Assembly (NCBI GenBank): GCA_903832085.1
Contig: CAIKZZ010000021.1
Location: forward strand, 1-64,000
Direction of reading: 5' to 3'
DNA from: an uncultured Pseudomonadota bacterium
GTDB taxonomy: Bacteria; Pseudomonadota; Gammaproteobacteria; Steroidobacterales; Steroidobacteraceae
DNA length: 64,000 nucleotides
This document shows positions 38,047-46,344 of the stretch, in pieces. The notes under the pieces are model-generated. The model was not told where the DNA came from, did no database searches, and saw only the letters and a program-made list of their open reading frames with translations. Numbering within the stretch: the stretch's first letter is position 1; every line of letters starts with the position of its first letter. The translations under genes and the position numbers were made by a program.

Positions 38047-38670
38047 ATGTACAGACCTGCCCATTTTGCTGCCGATGAACAAGACCAACTCCATGCGTTT
38101 ATAGAGGCGCATCCTTTAGGAAGCCTCGTGGTGCAGACCAGCGCAGGGCTCATCGCAAACCATCTCCCCATGTTGTGGGAGCCCAGTGGCACACACGGAC
38201 TTTTGCATGGCCACATCGCGCGCGCCAACACACTGTGGCGTGCGGTTACCGCAGCAAGTCCAGTGCTTGTCCTGTTTGGCGGGGCGAGCGCCTATATCAC
38301 TCCCTCGTGGTATCCGAGCAAACAAGCCACCGGCCAAGTGGTGCCGACCTGGAACTATTCAGTGGTGCACGCACACGGCACGATCGAGTTTTTCGATGCC
38401 CCTGATCGGTTACTGCCATTAGTGACACGACTCACCAACCAGCACGAATCCCGCCGCGCAGACCCATGGGCAGTCAGTGATGCACCGAGCGATTACATCG
38501 ACACAATGCTGCGCGCCATTGTTGGTTTTGAGATTCGTGTGGAACGACTCGAGGGCAAGTTTAAGGCAAGTCAGAATCGAGACCAGGCAGATCGGCAGGG
38601 CGTCGTGCGCGGGTTAGCCGCGGCGGGGATGACTGATGCGGATTGCGCTGAACTCGTCCGCGATCCGTAA
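38047..38670 (+). CDS. paiB: PaiB-family FMN-binding regulator-like protein
   Basis: A 207-residue protein matching the FMN_bind_2/PaiB family: MYRPAHFAADEQDQLHAFIEAHPLGSLV, NHLPMLWE, LHGHIARANTLWR, YITPSWYPSKQATGQVVPTWNYSVVHAHG. PaiB was described in Bacillus as a negative regulator paired with PaiA; the fold is a split-barrel flavin binder. A hairpin lies 53 bases upstream. It is followed after 19 bases by a GNAT acetyltransferase, reproducing the paiAB pair. It lies between plasmid replication and mobilisation genes, so it is probably cargo. Confidence 0.88.
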   Translation: MYRPAHFAADEQDQLHAFIEAHPLGSLVVQTSAGLIANHLPMLWEPSGTHGLLHGHIARANTLWRAVTAASPVLVLFGGASAYITPSWYPSKQATGQVVPTWNYSVVHAHGTIEFFDAPDRLLPLVTRLTNQHESRRADPWAVSDAPSDYIDTMLRAIVGFEIRVERLEGKFKASQNRDQADRQGVVRGLAAAGMTDADCAELVRDP

Positions 38671-38689
38671 AGATCCATGTGAGGGCATC

Positions 38690-39217
38690 ATGGCACTTAC
38701 GTTTCTGACGTGCGCACTCACGGATGTTGATCAGCTACGCGCTGTCGCCATGCGCTGTTATACGCCGTACTACGCACATCTTTGGGAAGAGGGGGGCCTC
38801 GAACAGTATCTAGCGAGCACCTATAGTACGGAACGGCTAGTGGCAGAACTCAGTGATCCAAATGTCTATTACGAGCTCGCACTACACCACGGGGTCGCGG
38901 TAGCCTTTTCCAAATCCGTGCGCCACTGTGATCAAGCACCAATTATGAACGCCGCCTATCTTGAGCGTGTGTACGTGGTGCCCGATATGTTGGGACACCG
39001 AGTCGGGCAGGCGCTGATCGAGCGCGTCATTAAACGCGCGCACCGCGATGGCCGTACGAGGGTGTGGTTACAAGCCATGGCAGAGGCGAGCGCACCGCTG
39101 CGGCGGTATCGCGAACTTGGTTTTACAGTGTGTGGCAGCACGACTCTGGTACAGCCATCCGTGCGTGCAGATCTCACCGCGATGCATATCCTTGTGAAAG
39201 ACCTCTCGCATCCTTAA
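38690..39217 (+). CDS. paiA: GNAT acetyltransferase, PaiA-like polyamine N-acetyltransferase
   Basis: A 175-residue GNAT protein. The acetyl-CoA-binding motif A is LERVYVVPDMLGHRVGQALIERVI. The N-terminus (LTFLTCALTDVDQLRAVAMRCYTPYYAHLWEEGGLEQYL) and the RYRELGF end match PaiA-like spermidine/spermine acetyltransferases. ATG at 38690 is preferred because GAGGG lies 4-5 bases upstream; a longer frame begins at 38636 inside paiB. Pairing with paiB supports the call; activity on polyamines is inferred from the family. Confidence 0.8.
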   Translation: MALTFLTCALTDVDQLRAVAMRCYTPYYAHLWEEGGLEQYLASTYSTERLVAELSDPNVYYELALHHGVAVAFSKSVRHCDQAPIMNAAYLERVYVVPDMLGHRVGQALIERVIKRAHRDGRTRVWLQAMAEASAPLRRYRELGFTVCGSTTLVQPSVRADLTAMHILVKDLSHP

Positions 39218-39333
39218 AAAACATTCGCAGTCGCCACGCCGAAATATAGTGAATCGGTGCCTTAAGCGACTCACCATGTAATCAGCATGGCAGCGACCAT
39301 CTGCGCGCCGTTTCTTGCGCGCGGGCTGCCACC
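39218..39333. other. candidate oriT region before the relaxase
   Basis: A nested inverted repeat precedes the relaxase start. Outer arms are TGGCAGC (39288-39294) and GCTGCCA (39325-39331); inner arms GCGCGC (39303-39308) and GCGCGC (39317-39322) with loop CGTTTCTT. MobQ relaxases nick near an inverted repeat beside their own gene, so this is the natural oriT candidate. No nic site is assigned with certainty. It may instead control translation, since it ends 2 bases before the GTG. Confidence 0.45.
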
Positions 39334-40263
39334 GTGGCTATCTTGCACCTTCAGGTAAAGTCGCTCTCACGAGCGAAAGGGCACAACGCAGTGCAGCGTT
39401 CTGCCTACATCACGCGCGGCCGGTTGCGCGACGAGCACACGCACAAACTGCACAACTACCAAAAACGCGGCGGTTTGGAACACACGGAGATTATTCTGCC
39501 AACGGTGGCACGTGCCGCAGGGGTTACCTGGGCACAGGATCGCGCCATGTTGTGGAATACGGCCGAAGCCGTCGAGTCACGTAAAAACGCACGCGTCGGG
39601 CGTGAGTATGTCATTGCACTCCCGCACGAACTCGGAACGAAGCCGCAATTGGTGTTAGCACAAACCTTTGCTGCCGCGCTGGCGAATCGTTACGGCGTGG
39701 TCGCAGAACTTGCGATTCATCGCGCCCCAGCCTTGGGGGATCGTCGTAATACGCATGCGCATATTTTGAGTACCACGCGAACCGTGAGCGCGACCGGACT
39801 CGGCGCTAAAAGTGTGATGGAGTGGAATGATTCCGCGCGTCGCGGCGTAGGCCTCCCCAGCAGCCGTGAAGAAATTCGACTGCTGCGACACGCGTGGGCA
39901 GGATACGTGAATCACGCACTCGAGTTGGCTGAGCTCAATGTGCGAGTGGATGCCAGATCCTTGTGGGAGCAGGGTAGTGCCCGAGTGCCGACACCAGCAC
40001 TGACACCTGCCATCATTGCACTCGAGCGCGCCGGGAAGACATCGTATGTCGCTGAGCACTTACGTGCCCAGCATGCCGAGCAGCAGCAGATCATGGATGC
40101 GTATGTCGCACAACGCAGTCTTGCGACCCAAATAGTCACTACGCAAGGGGTCAGTACGCAGGCGCAGGCGCGATGGCTCGCATACCGGTCTGCCGGTCGT
40201 GTACCAACGACTGTCCGCAGCAAGACCGCAGAGGCGGATTACACCTTGGATATGGATCTGTGA
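39334..40263 (+). CDS. mobA: MobA/MobL-type (MobQ) relaxase
   Basis: A 309-residue relaxase domain. Tyr25 in RSAYITRGR fits the nucleophile position of R1162/RSF1010 MobA. HTHKLHNYQKRGGLEHTEIILP is the family signature. The His cluster His129 with NTHAHIL (His141, His143) forms the metal site. It would nick oriT and lead the strand into the T4SS. The protein has no primase or helicase domain and is shorter than many relatives. GTG start at 39334. Its last 25 bases overlap the convergent gene 40239-40889. The coupling protein it needs is not seen. Confidence 0.85.
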   Translation: MAILHLQVKSLSRAKGHNAVQRSAYITRGRLRDEHTHKLHNYQKRGGLEHTEIILPTVARAAGVTWAQDRAMLWNTAEAVESRKNARVGREYVIALPHELGTKPQLVLAQTFAAALANRYGVVAELAIHRAPALGDRRNTHAHILSTTRTVSATGLGAKSVMEWNDSARRGVGLPSSREEIRLLRHAWAGYVNHALELAELNVRVDARSLWEQGSARVPTPALTPAIIALERAGKTSYVAEHLRAQHAEQQQIMDAYVAQRSLATQIVTTQGVSTQAQARWLAYRSAGRVPTTVRSKTAEADYTLDMDL

Positions 40264-40889
40264 GGCAGCGCAAACGTCATGCTGTCAAATAGCTGACTCC
40301 CGAGCCACCAGCCACCGGCGCTAGCCGTAAATGGCGCATCGACGTAGCACAAGGTGATATGCTTTGCTTGCTCGGGGGTGAGCGGCATGAAGCCGTAGCC
40401 CAATTCGCTGAATACAGCGGTGTCGTTCAGTTGCAGGCCGCAGTAGTGGCACACGTTCAGCCAGTGATATGCATCCAATCCGCGGTCATAACACAATCGA
40501 TACGTGTCAGTGACCGACCGCATTCGCTCCATAGGCTCGAGACTGAGGCAGTCAATGTGGTACACGAACGTGGGGGAATCGTCCGCTTCCTCCCAGTAGT
40601 CCTCACCACTTTCATCGTCGGTATTCAGAGCTTCATAACCTGCCGGTAGAGCAAAGCCATGTACGTGGGTTATCCCACGACACCGCCAGCAACAAAACGG
40701 AGTGGTGGCGACAAAGTATCCAGGGGCGCGAATATTGCACTCTAGCCCTGCAACGAGCCAGGCCGCGAAGGGCATCGGGTCACTGCCCGCCGGCACCTGC
40801 CACAGTTGACGTTCGGTATTCCACAGCGCGCCGAGCGCGCGTGCGCGATCAACCTCATCAGGGGGCACACACAGATCGAGTACCAGCAT
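40239..40889 (-). CDS. DUF5710-like protein with cysteine clusters, function unknown
   Basis: A 216-residue protein. The N-terminal about 35 residues (VDRARALGALWNTERQLWQVP) fit the short DUF5710 motif found in plasmid-borne enzymes. Then come CCWRC and CHYC cysteine pairs about 90 residues apart, a possible zinc site, with an acidic stretch NTDDESGEDYWEEADD between. I do not know a function for the whole protein. It is convergent with the relaxase gene and last of a four-gene minus-strand block. A nucleic-acid-related role is guessed from the shared motif with the neighbouring exonuclease. Confidence 0.65.
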   Translation of the reverse strand: MLVLDLCVPPDEVDRARALGALWNTERQLWQVPAGSDPMPFAAWLVAGLECNIRAPGYFVATTPFCCWRCRGITHVHGFALPAGYEALNTDDESGEDYWEEADDSPTFVYHIDCLSLEPMERMRSVTDTYRLCYDRGLDAYHWLNVCHYCGLQLNDTAVFSELGYGFMPLTPEQAKHITLCYVDAPFTASAGGWWLGSQLFDSMTFALPHRSISKV

Positions 40890-41001
40890 GGACGTGCTCG
40901 TGTATCGGACGGCAGGCGAGTGTTTGCCAGCATCAGTCCGTTGTCACGCCGCAAATTTCACGAAAACCACACGATTCTCAGCGCTCGAATGCGGTGCGTG
41001 A

Positions 41002-41919
41002 CTACAAGACCCGTGTTTTTGTGGGGCCTGGCCGGTGCGAGTACAACACTTTGGCGTCGAGTACCTCGACCTCAATTTGCGCAGGCTTGCCGCCGTAGAC
41101 CGCGGCCTTGAGCCACTCGCTTTCTTCCACCGCTGCCGAGCGGGAAACCGTGCGGTACCAGCAGCGTCGCTCCCCTTGCCAGCGCCATCCACGTTCCCGC
41201 AGCACATCTTTGGTTTCAAACGGCGAACGGATTGCCCATAGGCGCAACGTCGGCTCGGCGCTGGTATCGAGCAAGTGCTTAAAGGCGATCACGCCAGAGC
41301 GGGGCAGGGGACGACGAATGAGTTCCAACAGCGCCCGGCAATCCGTCTCACTGCGATGCGCATCAAAGAAAAACCCCGAGGTTGTGCACAGGTACTCGAG
41401 CTTACTGCCCGAAAAACCCTCAGCCTCCCAGGGAATCTGCGCCCAGGTACAGCCCCAGCGCAAAGACGCAAACACCGGCAACCGTGTTTCTAAAAACGGC
41501 CGATCGAATCCCGAATTGTGTGCAACCACTATGGTAACGCCATCGAGGATTTGTAGAATTCGTGCCTCGTCTAAGCGCTGACCTGCAACCATGAGATCGG
41601 TAATGCCATGGATGGCCGTGGACTGCGGAGGAATCGGGCGGCCTGGATCTTCAAGACCGGAGTACACATCGCTCACACGAACAATCTGTCCGGTTTCGAC
41701 GATGTAGTCAAAGCGCACGATCCCTAGCTCGATAATCTGGTCGGCAGTGTGCACGGTACCAGTGGTTTCTGTATCGACAACGACTGCTGAGGCGATCGTA
41801 CCTGAGTGTTCCGTCACAAACGTGTCGGTGTACTGAAGTCGCGTTAGGACCCGATAGTCTGGGCTTGATTGCAGCAATGCTGCGGCTGCAGCAAGTTCCG
41901 ACGGTGCAGGGCTGGACAT
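41002..41919 (-). CDS. DEDD 3'-5' exonuclease (DnaQ-like) with C-terminal W-rich motif
   Basis: A 305-residue DnaQ-fold nuclease. ExoI motif VVVDTETTG, ExoII VVAHNSGFDRPF and ExoIII region FDAHRSETDCRALLEL supply the four acidic residues and a His, as in DEDDh enzymes. The C-terminal about 80 residues contain DVLRERGWRWQGERRCW, resembling DUF5710. It probably trims DNA or RNA ends; involvement in plasmid DNA processing or repair is possible. ATG 41919 is the likely start; the frame is open to 41979. Confidence 0.82.
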   Translation of the reverse strand: MSSPAPSELAAAAALLQSSPDYRVLTRLQYTDTFVTEHSGTIASAVVVDTETTGTVHTADQIIELGIVRFDYIVETGQIVRVSDVYSGLEDPGRPIPPQSTAIHGITDLMVAGQRLDEARILQILDGVTIVVAHNSGFDRPFLETRLPVFASLRWGCTWAQIPWEAEGFSGSKLEYLCTTSGFFFDAHRSETDCRALLELIRRPLPRSGVIAFKHLLDTSAEPTLRLWAIRSPFETKDVLRERGWRWQGERRCWYRTVSRSAAVEESEWLKAAVYGGKPAQIEVEVLDAKVLYSHRPGPTKTRVL

Positions 41920-41991
41920 GCTGAATGACTCTGATGAGACAAGGCTACCGAGACTACGTGGCGTTGGTGTTAGGTGCAATAGGGAGACGCA

Positions 41992-42729
41992 TCAGCGGCC
42001 ACGTGCGCGTCGCGCAATGCCGATCCATTCCGCTTGTGCGCGCTTCACATGAGATGGTGCAATGTCCGCCCCCCGCACAACCTCATCAAAGAGCGCGTTG
42101 GCCTCGGCGCTGTCACCAAGGCGCAGCAGTAGCTGCGCATAACGTACCGTCGCCTCAAGCCCCGGATAACGACCTTGCAAGCTCACATATTCGCGTTTTG
42201 CAAAGGCGAGCTGGTCGGAGGCCTCCAATGCACGCGCGTACAACAGCCGACCCTCGGGCGAGGTGAACTCAGGATTTTTGTCAAACAAAGTGGTTAAGGT
42301 GGTGCTTGCCGCCAGCGCATCATCGGATTTGAACTGTGCCTCGGCAAGCGCCAATAACAGCGTTGCATCAAATTCGTATAAGCCACGTAAGCCTGCGCGG
42401 CAGGTGGCTATTGCCTCGGCGTAACTCCCGCGGGCAGTTTGTGCAGCCGCAAGCTTCGCTTTGGCCTCCACCGTGTCCGTCACCGCGGCCACAGAAGCCG
42501 CTTGTCGCAGCGCACGTCCAGGGCTGACCAGACGTGTTGTTTGCTGCACCACCTGACGGGCCGTGCGTGATTGCAGCACTGCGGGCGCAATCTCCACAAC
42601 AAAATAGGCGATGGAGCCTGCGACCGGCAACAACAAGACCACCCAAATCCACAGCGTATTGCTGCCTGTCTTGATGACGTGAATCACCAGCGCAATCTGT
42701 ATAAGTAATGAAAGAGCGAAAAGACTCAT
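41992..42729 (-). CDS. membrane-anchored tetratricopeptide-repeat protein
   Basis: A 245-residue protein. Two N-terminal hydrophobic segments (LFALSLLIQIALVIHVI and LWIWVVLLLPVAGSIAYFVVE) resemble the PLDc_N transmembrane module. They are followed by at least three TPR-like helical pairs (AKLAAAQTARGSYAEAIATCRAGL, LLLALAEAQFKSDDALAASTTL, RYAQLLLRLGDSAEANALFDEVV). It probably works as an inner-membrane scaffold with cytoplasmic TPRs. No catalytic motif. ATG 42729 is chosen since the frame's extra 37 residues upstream overlap the next gene. Confidence 0.75.
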   Translation of the reverse strand: MSLFALSLLIQIALVIHVIKTGSNTLWIWVVLLLPVAGSIAYFVVEIAPAVLQSRTARQVVQQTTRLVSPGRALRQAASVAAVTDTVEAKAKLAAAQTARGSYAEAIATCRAGLRGLYEFDATLLLALAEAQFKSDDALAASTTLTTLFDKNPEFTSPEGRLLYARALEASDQLAFAKREYVSLQGRYPGLEATVRYAQLLLRLGDSAEANALFDEVVRGADIAPSHVKRAQAEWIGIARRARGR

Positions 42730-42772
42730 GCTATACACAATCCTATACGACGAGACATTGACGGCATCGGTA

Positions 42773-43036
42773 TCAGCGATCGTCTGGGCGACTTTTGGCG
42801 CGCCGATTGCGTAACTGTCCGATGAGCGCAAGGATCGCAATCAGTGACCAAAAGATATTGAGCAAGGCAGGCGGTAAGGCGCCATGTTTCAGTGCATTGA
42901 TGCCTAAAAAAATAGCCCCTGCTAAGTTCATTGACGGTCCTAACACACTTGACAGGGCGATGCGTCCAGTCGTTTGGCCGAAGTAACTTGCCAGCAGCAG
43001 GATTGCGCCAAGGACACCTAATACTTCTATCAGCAC
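42773..43036 (-). CDS. CBU_0592-family small membrane protein
   Basis: An 87-residue protein with three hydrophobic segments: EVLGVLGAILLLASYFG, LNLAGAIFLGINAL-like and LLNIFWSLIAILALIGQL. The pattern GxxGAxLLLxSYxxxxxGR, then a N-W pair, matches the CBU_0592 family of unknown function, common in proteobacterial chromosomes. GTG start at 43036 with GGGAGAG upstream. First gene of the minus-strand block. It could mark chromosomal DNA interleaved with plasmid genes. Confidence 0.72.
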   Translation of the reverse strand: MLIEVLGVLGAILLLASYFGQTTGRIALSSVLGPSMNLAGAIFLGINALKHGALPPALLNIFWSLIAILALIGQLRNRRAKSRPDDR

Positions 43037-43212
43037 ACATCTCTCCCGAGAGCTAACGAGACACTATAGGCGATTATTATTATCTATTAAGTGCAGCTTG
43101 CGCGCTTGCCAGAGCACATCCTGCGATGAACCATGGCGAGGGCATGACATGGGAAAATTGGCGAATCACAGGATATATTCGTCTTAGCGTCTGACATGGC
43201 AGGGGCCAAGCT

Positions 43213-43234
43213 TGTTCTCCTTTCAAGGAGAACA
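43213..43234 (+). promoter_or_regulatory. perfect palindrome covering the virB2 Shine-Dalgarno
   Basis: Arms TGTTCTCCTT and AAGGAGAACA flank TC. The right arm contains the AAGGAG ribosome binding site of virB2, whose ATG (43237) follows 2 bases later. As RNA the hairpin would hide the site; as DNA it could bind a dimeric repressor of the T4SS operon. Upstream, 43037-43212 is non-coding and holds a possible -10 (TATATT, near 43174). Confidence 0.6.
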
Positions 43235-43236
43235 CC

Positions 43237-43521
43237 ATGCACTCACGCAGCACTGTTTTATCTATGTCGACTTTGTGGTTTGCGGCGACATCTGTGGCAG
43301 TGGCGCAGACCAGTCCATTCGCGACCGGCGCGACAGCACTACAGTCAAACTTCCTCGCCATTTTGACGCCCATAGCGGTGATTGCGGTTATGGCCTTAGG
43401 GGTAGCCGCTTGGTTTAATCGCATCAGTTGGGGCTGGGCCGCCGGTGGTGCGGTCGGCATCCTTTTGGTCTTCGGTGCGCCGCAGGTGGTGAGTTGGATT
43501 CGGGCGATGGCGGGAGTCTGA
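43237..43521 (+). CDS. virB2: TrbC/VirB2-family pilin
   Basis: A 94-residue pilin precursor with a signal peptide (VLSMSTLWFAATSVAVAQ, cleavage likely after AQ or nearby). Two hydrophobic helices (FLAILTPIAVIAVMALGVAAW and WGWAAGGAVGILLVFGAPQVV) are separated by a short basic loop, the VirB2/TrbC layout. It is the major subunit of the T4SS pilus. Strong AAGGAG lies 6-7 bases before ATG 43237, inside a palindrome. First gene of the virB operon. Confidence 0.85.
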   Translation: MHSRSTVLSMSTLWFAATSVAVAQTSPFATGATALQSNFLAILTPIAVIAVMALGVAAWFNRISWGWAAGGAVGILLVFGAPQVVSWIRAMAGV

Positions 43522-43522
43522 G

Positions 43523-43906
43523 ATGCGCCCAGGGTACCGTCCACCGCTAATATGCGATGTCCTCTTTGTGGGGCTGACGCGACCGGCGCTCGCATTTGGC
43601 GTGCCGTATGCCGCCTTGCTCTTAAACGCAATGCTGACGCTGGAACTGTTCTTGCTGACGCGTAACTTGCTGTGCGTCCTCTTTTGTCTGCCTCTGCATG
43701 GCTTGACGTGGCTTGCCTGTCTTTCTGACCCGCGGTTTTTTGAATTGATTGCACTGTGGGGGCAGGTACGTGTGGGCACACGCCACGGCCGTCGCGTATG
43801 GGGGACTTTAAGCTACTCAGGGCTATCCGTTGCGCGCAAGACCACAGTGGGCATGGCGCCGCGGCTCGTGGTTGAGCACGCGTTGGAGGCTCTATGTCCA
43901 GCCTAG
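43523..43906 (+). CDS. virB3: VirB3-family T4SS inner-membrane protein
   Basis: A 127-residue protein. LFVGLTRPALAFGVPYAALLLNAMLTLELFLLT gives the conserved N-terminal TRPA motif and membrane region of VirB3, with a second hydrophobic stretch LLCVLFCLPLHGLTWLACL. The region DPRFFELIALW is also typical. Longer than many VirB3 (about 100) by a basic tail. It starts one base after the virB2 stop and overlaps virB4 by 13 bases. Confidence 0.87.
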   Translation: MRPGYRPPLICDVLFVGLTRPALAFGVPYAALLLNAMLTLELFLLTRNLLCVLFCLPLHGLTWLACLSDPRFFELIALWGQVRVGTRHGRRVWGTLSYSGLSVARKTTVGMAPRLVVEHALEALCPA

Positions 43907-46344
43907 CGTCCCGCTTGTTAGCAAAAGAGCCTGGCCCGGCCTCACACACACCGTATCGCGCTTTGCTGTCTGAGCATGTCGCGGTCACTAGTGCTGGGGA
44001 TTATCTGGTGACGTGGCGTTTGCGGGGCACCCATTTTGAATGTGTGGATGACGCTGCGCTGAACAGTACGCACGAACGCTTGAACGTATGGTTACGCAAT
44101 TTAGCGAGCCCTGATCTTGCACTCTGGACGCACATTGTTCGCCGGCAAGTCAACGTGCCAATTCCTAGTCGTGACGGAAGTGGTTTTGCGGATCAGCTAC
44201 ACACTCACTACACCGAGTCCCTTGCGCGGGAGGCCTTATGGACTAATGAGCTGTATCTGACACTGGTCTATCGGCCGGCGGGCATGCGAGTCACGACCAA
44301 CTTGCTTAGCCTGATTACGAGACGTCATGATTTAGAGAAGCCGCTGGATTCGCAAGAGCATTTGAGCACGATCGCTAAACTCACCACCCAAGTGGAAGCT
44401 GCACTTGCTGAGTGTGAACCGCGGTTGCTCGGCGTTTACAAACACGAAGGGCGGCTCTATTCGGAGTTGCTGGAGTTCCTAGCCACGCTTATCAACGGCG
44501 AGTGGCAACGGATGCCGATTCCGCGCGCAGACCTGTGTGAGGCGTTGCAAACAAGTCGTGTGTTGGTCGGATGGGAAACCATTGAATATCGCACCCCAAC
44601 GCAGACTCGGTTTGGAGCCTGTTTAGGGATCAAGGAATACCCCAATCCAACAGCACCGGGGGCACTCGACAGATTGCTTAAAGTGCCTTTTGCGTTTGTC
44701 TTAACGCAGAGCTTCACCTTTATCCCGAAGGCGACAGCGATGGGGATGCTCTCGCGTCAGTTGCACCGCCTAAGTAATGCCGCGGACCCCGCCGTGTCGC
44801 AGGCGCGTGCCCTGCAAGTTGCCGCGGATCAGCTCGCGAGTAACGAGTTTGTGATGGGGGACCATCACATGACTCTGCAAGTACTGACGGCTCCCGCAAG
44901 TGCGGTCGCTGACACGTCTGGCATGTTGCTTGCGCAACTTGAGCAGCATATTAGCGCAGTACGCAGCATTTTAAGTGATAGCGGTATGGTAGTTGCCCGC
45001 GAGGATCTTGCGCTTGGTGCGGCCTTTTGGGCGCAGCTACCCGCGCAGTTCACGCTACGCCCACGACGAGCGCCCATCACGTCCAGAAATTTCTGTGGGC
45101 TCAATTCGTTTCATCACTATCCACAAGGGCGTCCCATTGGCAACTATTGGGGCGATGCCCTAGCCACACTGCGCACGCGCGCAGAGTCGCCGTATTTCTT
45201 CTCCTTGCATGCTAGTGACCCAACCGACACAACCGGCAGCTCTAGACGCGATACGGGACACACACTTATCTGTGGGCCGACTGGGTCCGGCAAAACCGTG
45301 TTCATGGCATTTTGTATTGCGATGCTGCGGCGCGCCGGGGCGACACAGGTTGTGTTTGACAAAGACCGAGGCCTTGAAATCCTCGTACGAGCGCTGAACG
45401 GTACGTATCTGGCCTTTCCGCGCGGGATGAGCACGGGCTGCAACCCGCTGCAGTTGGATGACACGCACAGCAATCGGGCGTTTTTGCGTTCGTGGCTACG
45501 CGAGCTGGTCGGAAGCACCGTAAGACCACTCACAAGCAAAGAGGAGCAGGACGTCGATCGCGCACTCGCTGGTGTCATGGCCTTGGATAAACCCTACAGA
45601 CGACTGTCGCGACTGATTGAGTTTTTAGACCCGACCGAACAGGGGGGTCTGTACCAACGACTCGGGCGCTGGAGCGCTCATTGTGAAGGGGAGTTGGCGT
45701 ACATATTTGATAACCCGGTGGATACCATTGCCGCACATTGCTCGCTGACACCGCTCCTGGCATTTGATATGACACATATCCTCCCTGATGCCACGATCCG
45801 GCGACCCCTGACCCAGTACCTCTTCTACCTAGTCGAGCAGTTGCTCGATGGCCGGCGCTTAGTGACGTGGTTGGATGAGTTCTCAAAGCTGATTGAGGAT
45901 CCGGCATTTCAGTCACTCACAGTGGATGGTCTTAAAACCTGGCGTAAGCGCAACGGCGTCCTTGCTTTTGCGACACAAAGTCCTAGTGATGTCACGGCAA
46001 GTCCGCTCGCCCGTACGATCATTGAGCAAACTCCGACGAAAATCTTTTTCCCAAATAAAGAGGTAGGCCGGGAGGACTGCATCAGTGCGTTTGGCTTAAG
46101 TGTGCGTGAGTTTGCGCTTCTGTCTACACACCTTGCCGCGTCCCCTCGGAGTTTTTTAATCAAGCAAACCCATGCAAGCGTCGTTGCAAGTTTAGATCTC
46201 AGTGCATTGCCGGCAGCACTGCGCGTGCTATCGGCGCGCACCCAAACACTCAGTGAGCTCAGCGCACTACTGCGCGCCCATGGAGATGAATCAGCCGCGT
46301 GGCTCCCGTATTTTTTGGCAGCTAACGCTGGAGCACAGTCATGA
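43894..46344 (+). CDS. virB4: VirB4-family T4SS ATPase
   Basis: An 816-residue ATPase of the VirB4/TrbE/CagE type. The N-terminal CagE domain contains GTHFECVDD, and the C-terminal AAA-like domain has Walker A GPTGSGKT (461-468) and Walker B LVTWLDEFSKL, then AFATQSPSD and EQTPTKIFFPNKEV. It powers pilus assembly and substrate transfer at the inner membrane. It is full length with all motifs intact. It overlaps virB3 upstream and virB5 downstream (ATGA). Confidence 0.94.
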   Translation: MSSLASRLLAKEPGPASHTPYRALLSEHVAVTSAGDYLVTWRLRGTHFECVDDAALNSTHERLNVWLRNLASPDLALWTHIVRRQVNVPIPSRDGSGFADQLHTHYTESLAREALWTNELYLTLVYRPAGMRVTTNLLSLITRRHDLEKPLDSQEHLSTIAKLTTQVEAALAECEPRLLGVYKHEGRLYSELLEFLATLINGEWQRMPIPRADLCEALQTSRVLVGWETIEYRTPTQTRFGACLGIKEYPNPTAPGALDRLLKVPFAFVLTQSFTFIPKATAMGMLSRQLHRLSNAADPAVSQARALQVAADQLASNEFVMGDHHMTLQVLTAPASAVADTSGMLLAQLEQHISAVRSILSDSGMVVAREDLALGAAFWAQLPAQFTLRPRRAPITSRNFCGLNSFHHYPQGRPIGNYWGDALATLRTRAESPYFFSLHASDPTDTTGSSRRDTGHTLICGPTGSGKTVFMAFCIAMLRRAGATQVVFDKDRGLEILVRALNGTYLAFPRGMSTGCNPLQLDDTHSNRAFLRSWLRELVGSTVRPLTSKEEQDVDRALAGVMALDKPYRRLSRLIEFLDPTEQGGLYQRLGRWSAHCEGELAYIFDNPVDTIAAHCSLTPLLAFDMTHILPDATIRRPLTQYLFYLVEQLLDGRRLVTWLDEFSKLIEDPAFQSLTVDGLKTWRKRNGVLAFATQSPSDVTASPLARTIIEQTPTKIFFPNKEVGREDCISAFGLSVREFALLSTHLAASPRSFLIKQTHASVVASLDLSALPAALRVLSARTQTLSELSALLRAHGDESAAWLPYFLAANAGAQS

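Noticed and set aside
43080-43988. 302-codon open frame on the minus strand
   Set aside because: It is antisense to virB2, virB3 and the start of virB4, which have clear family motifs; its translation has low-complexity Ala/Arg/Thr character.
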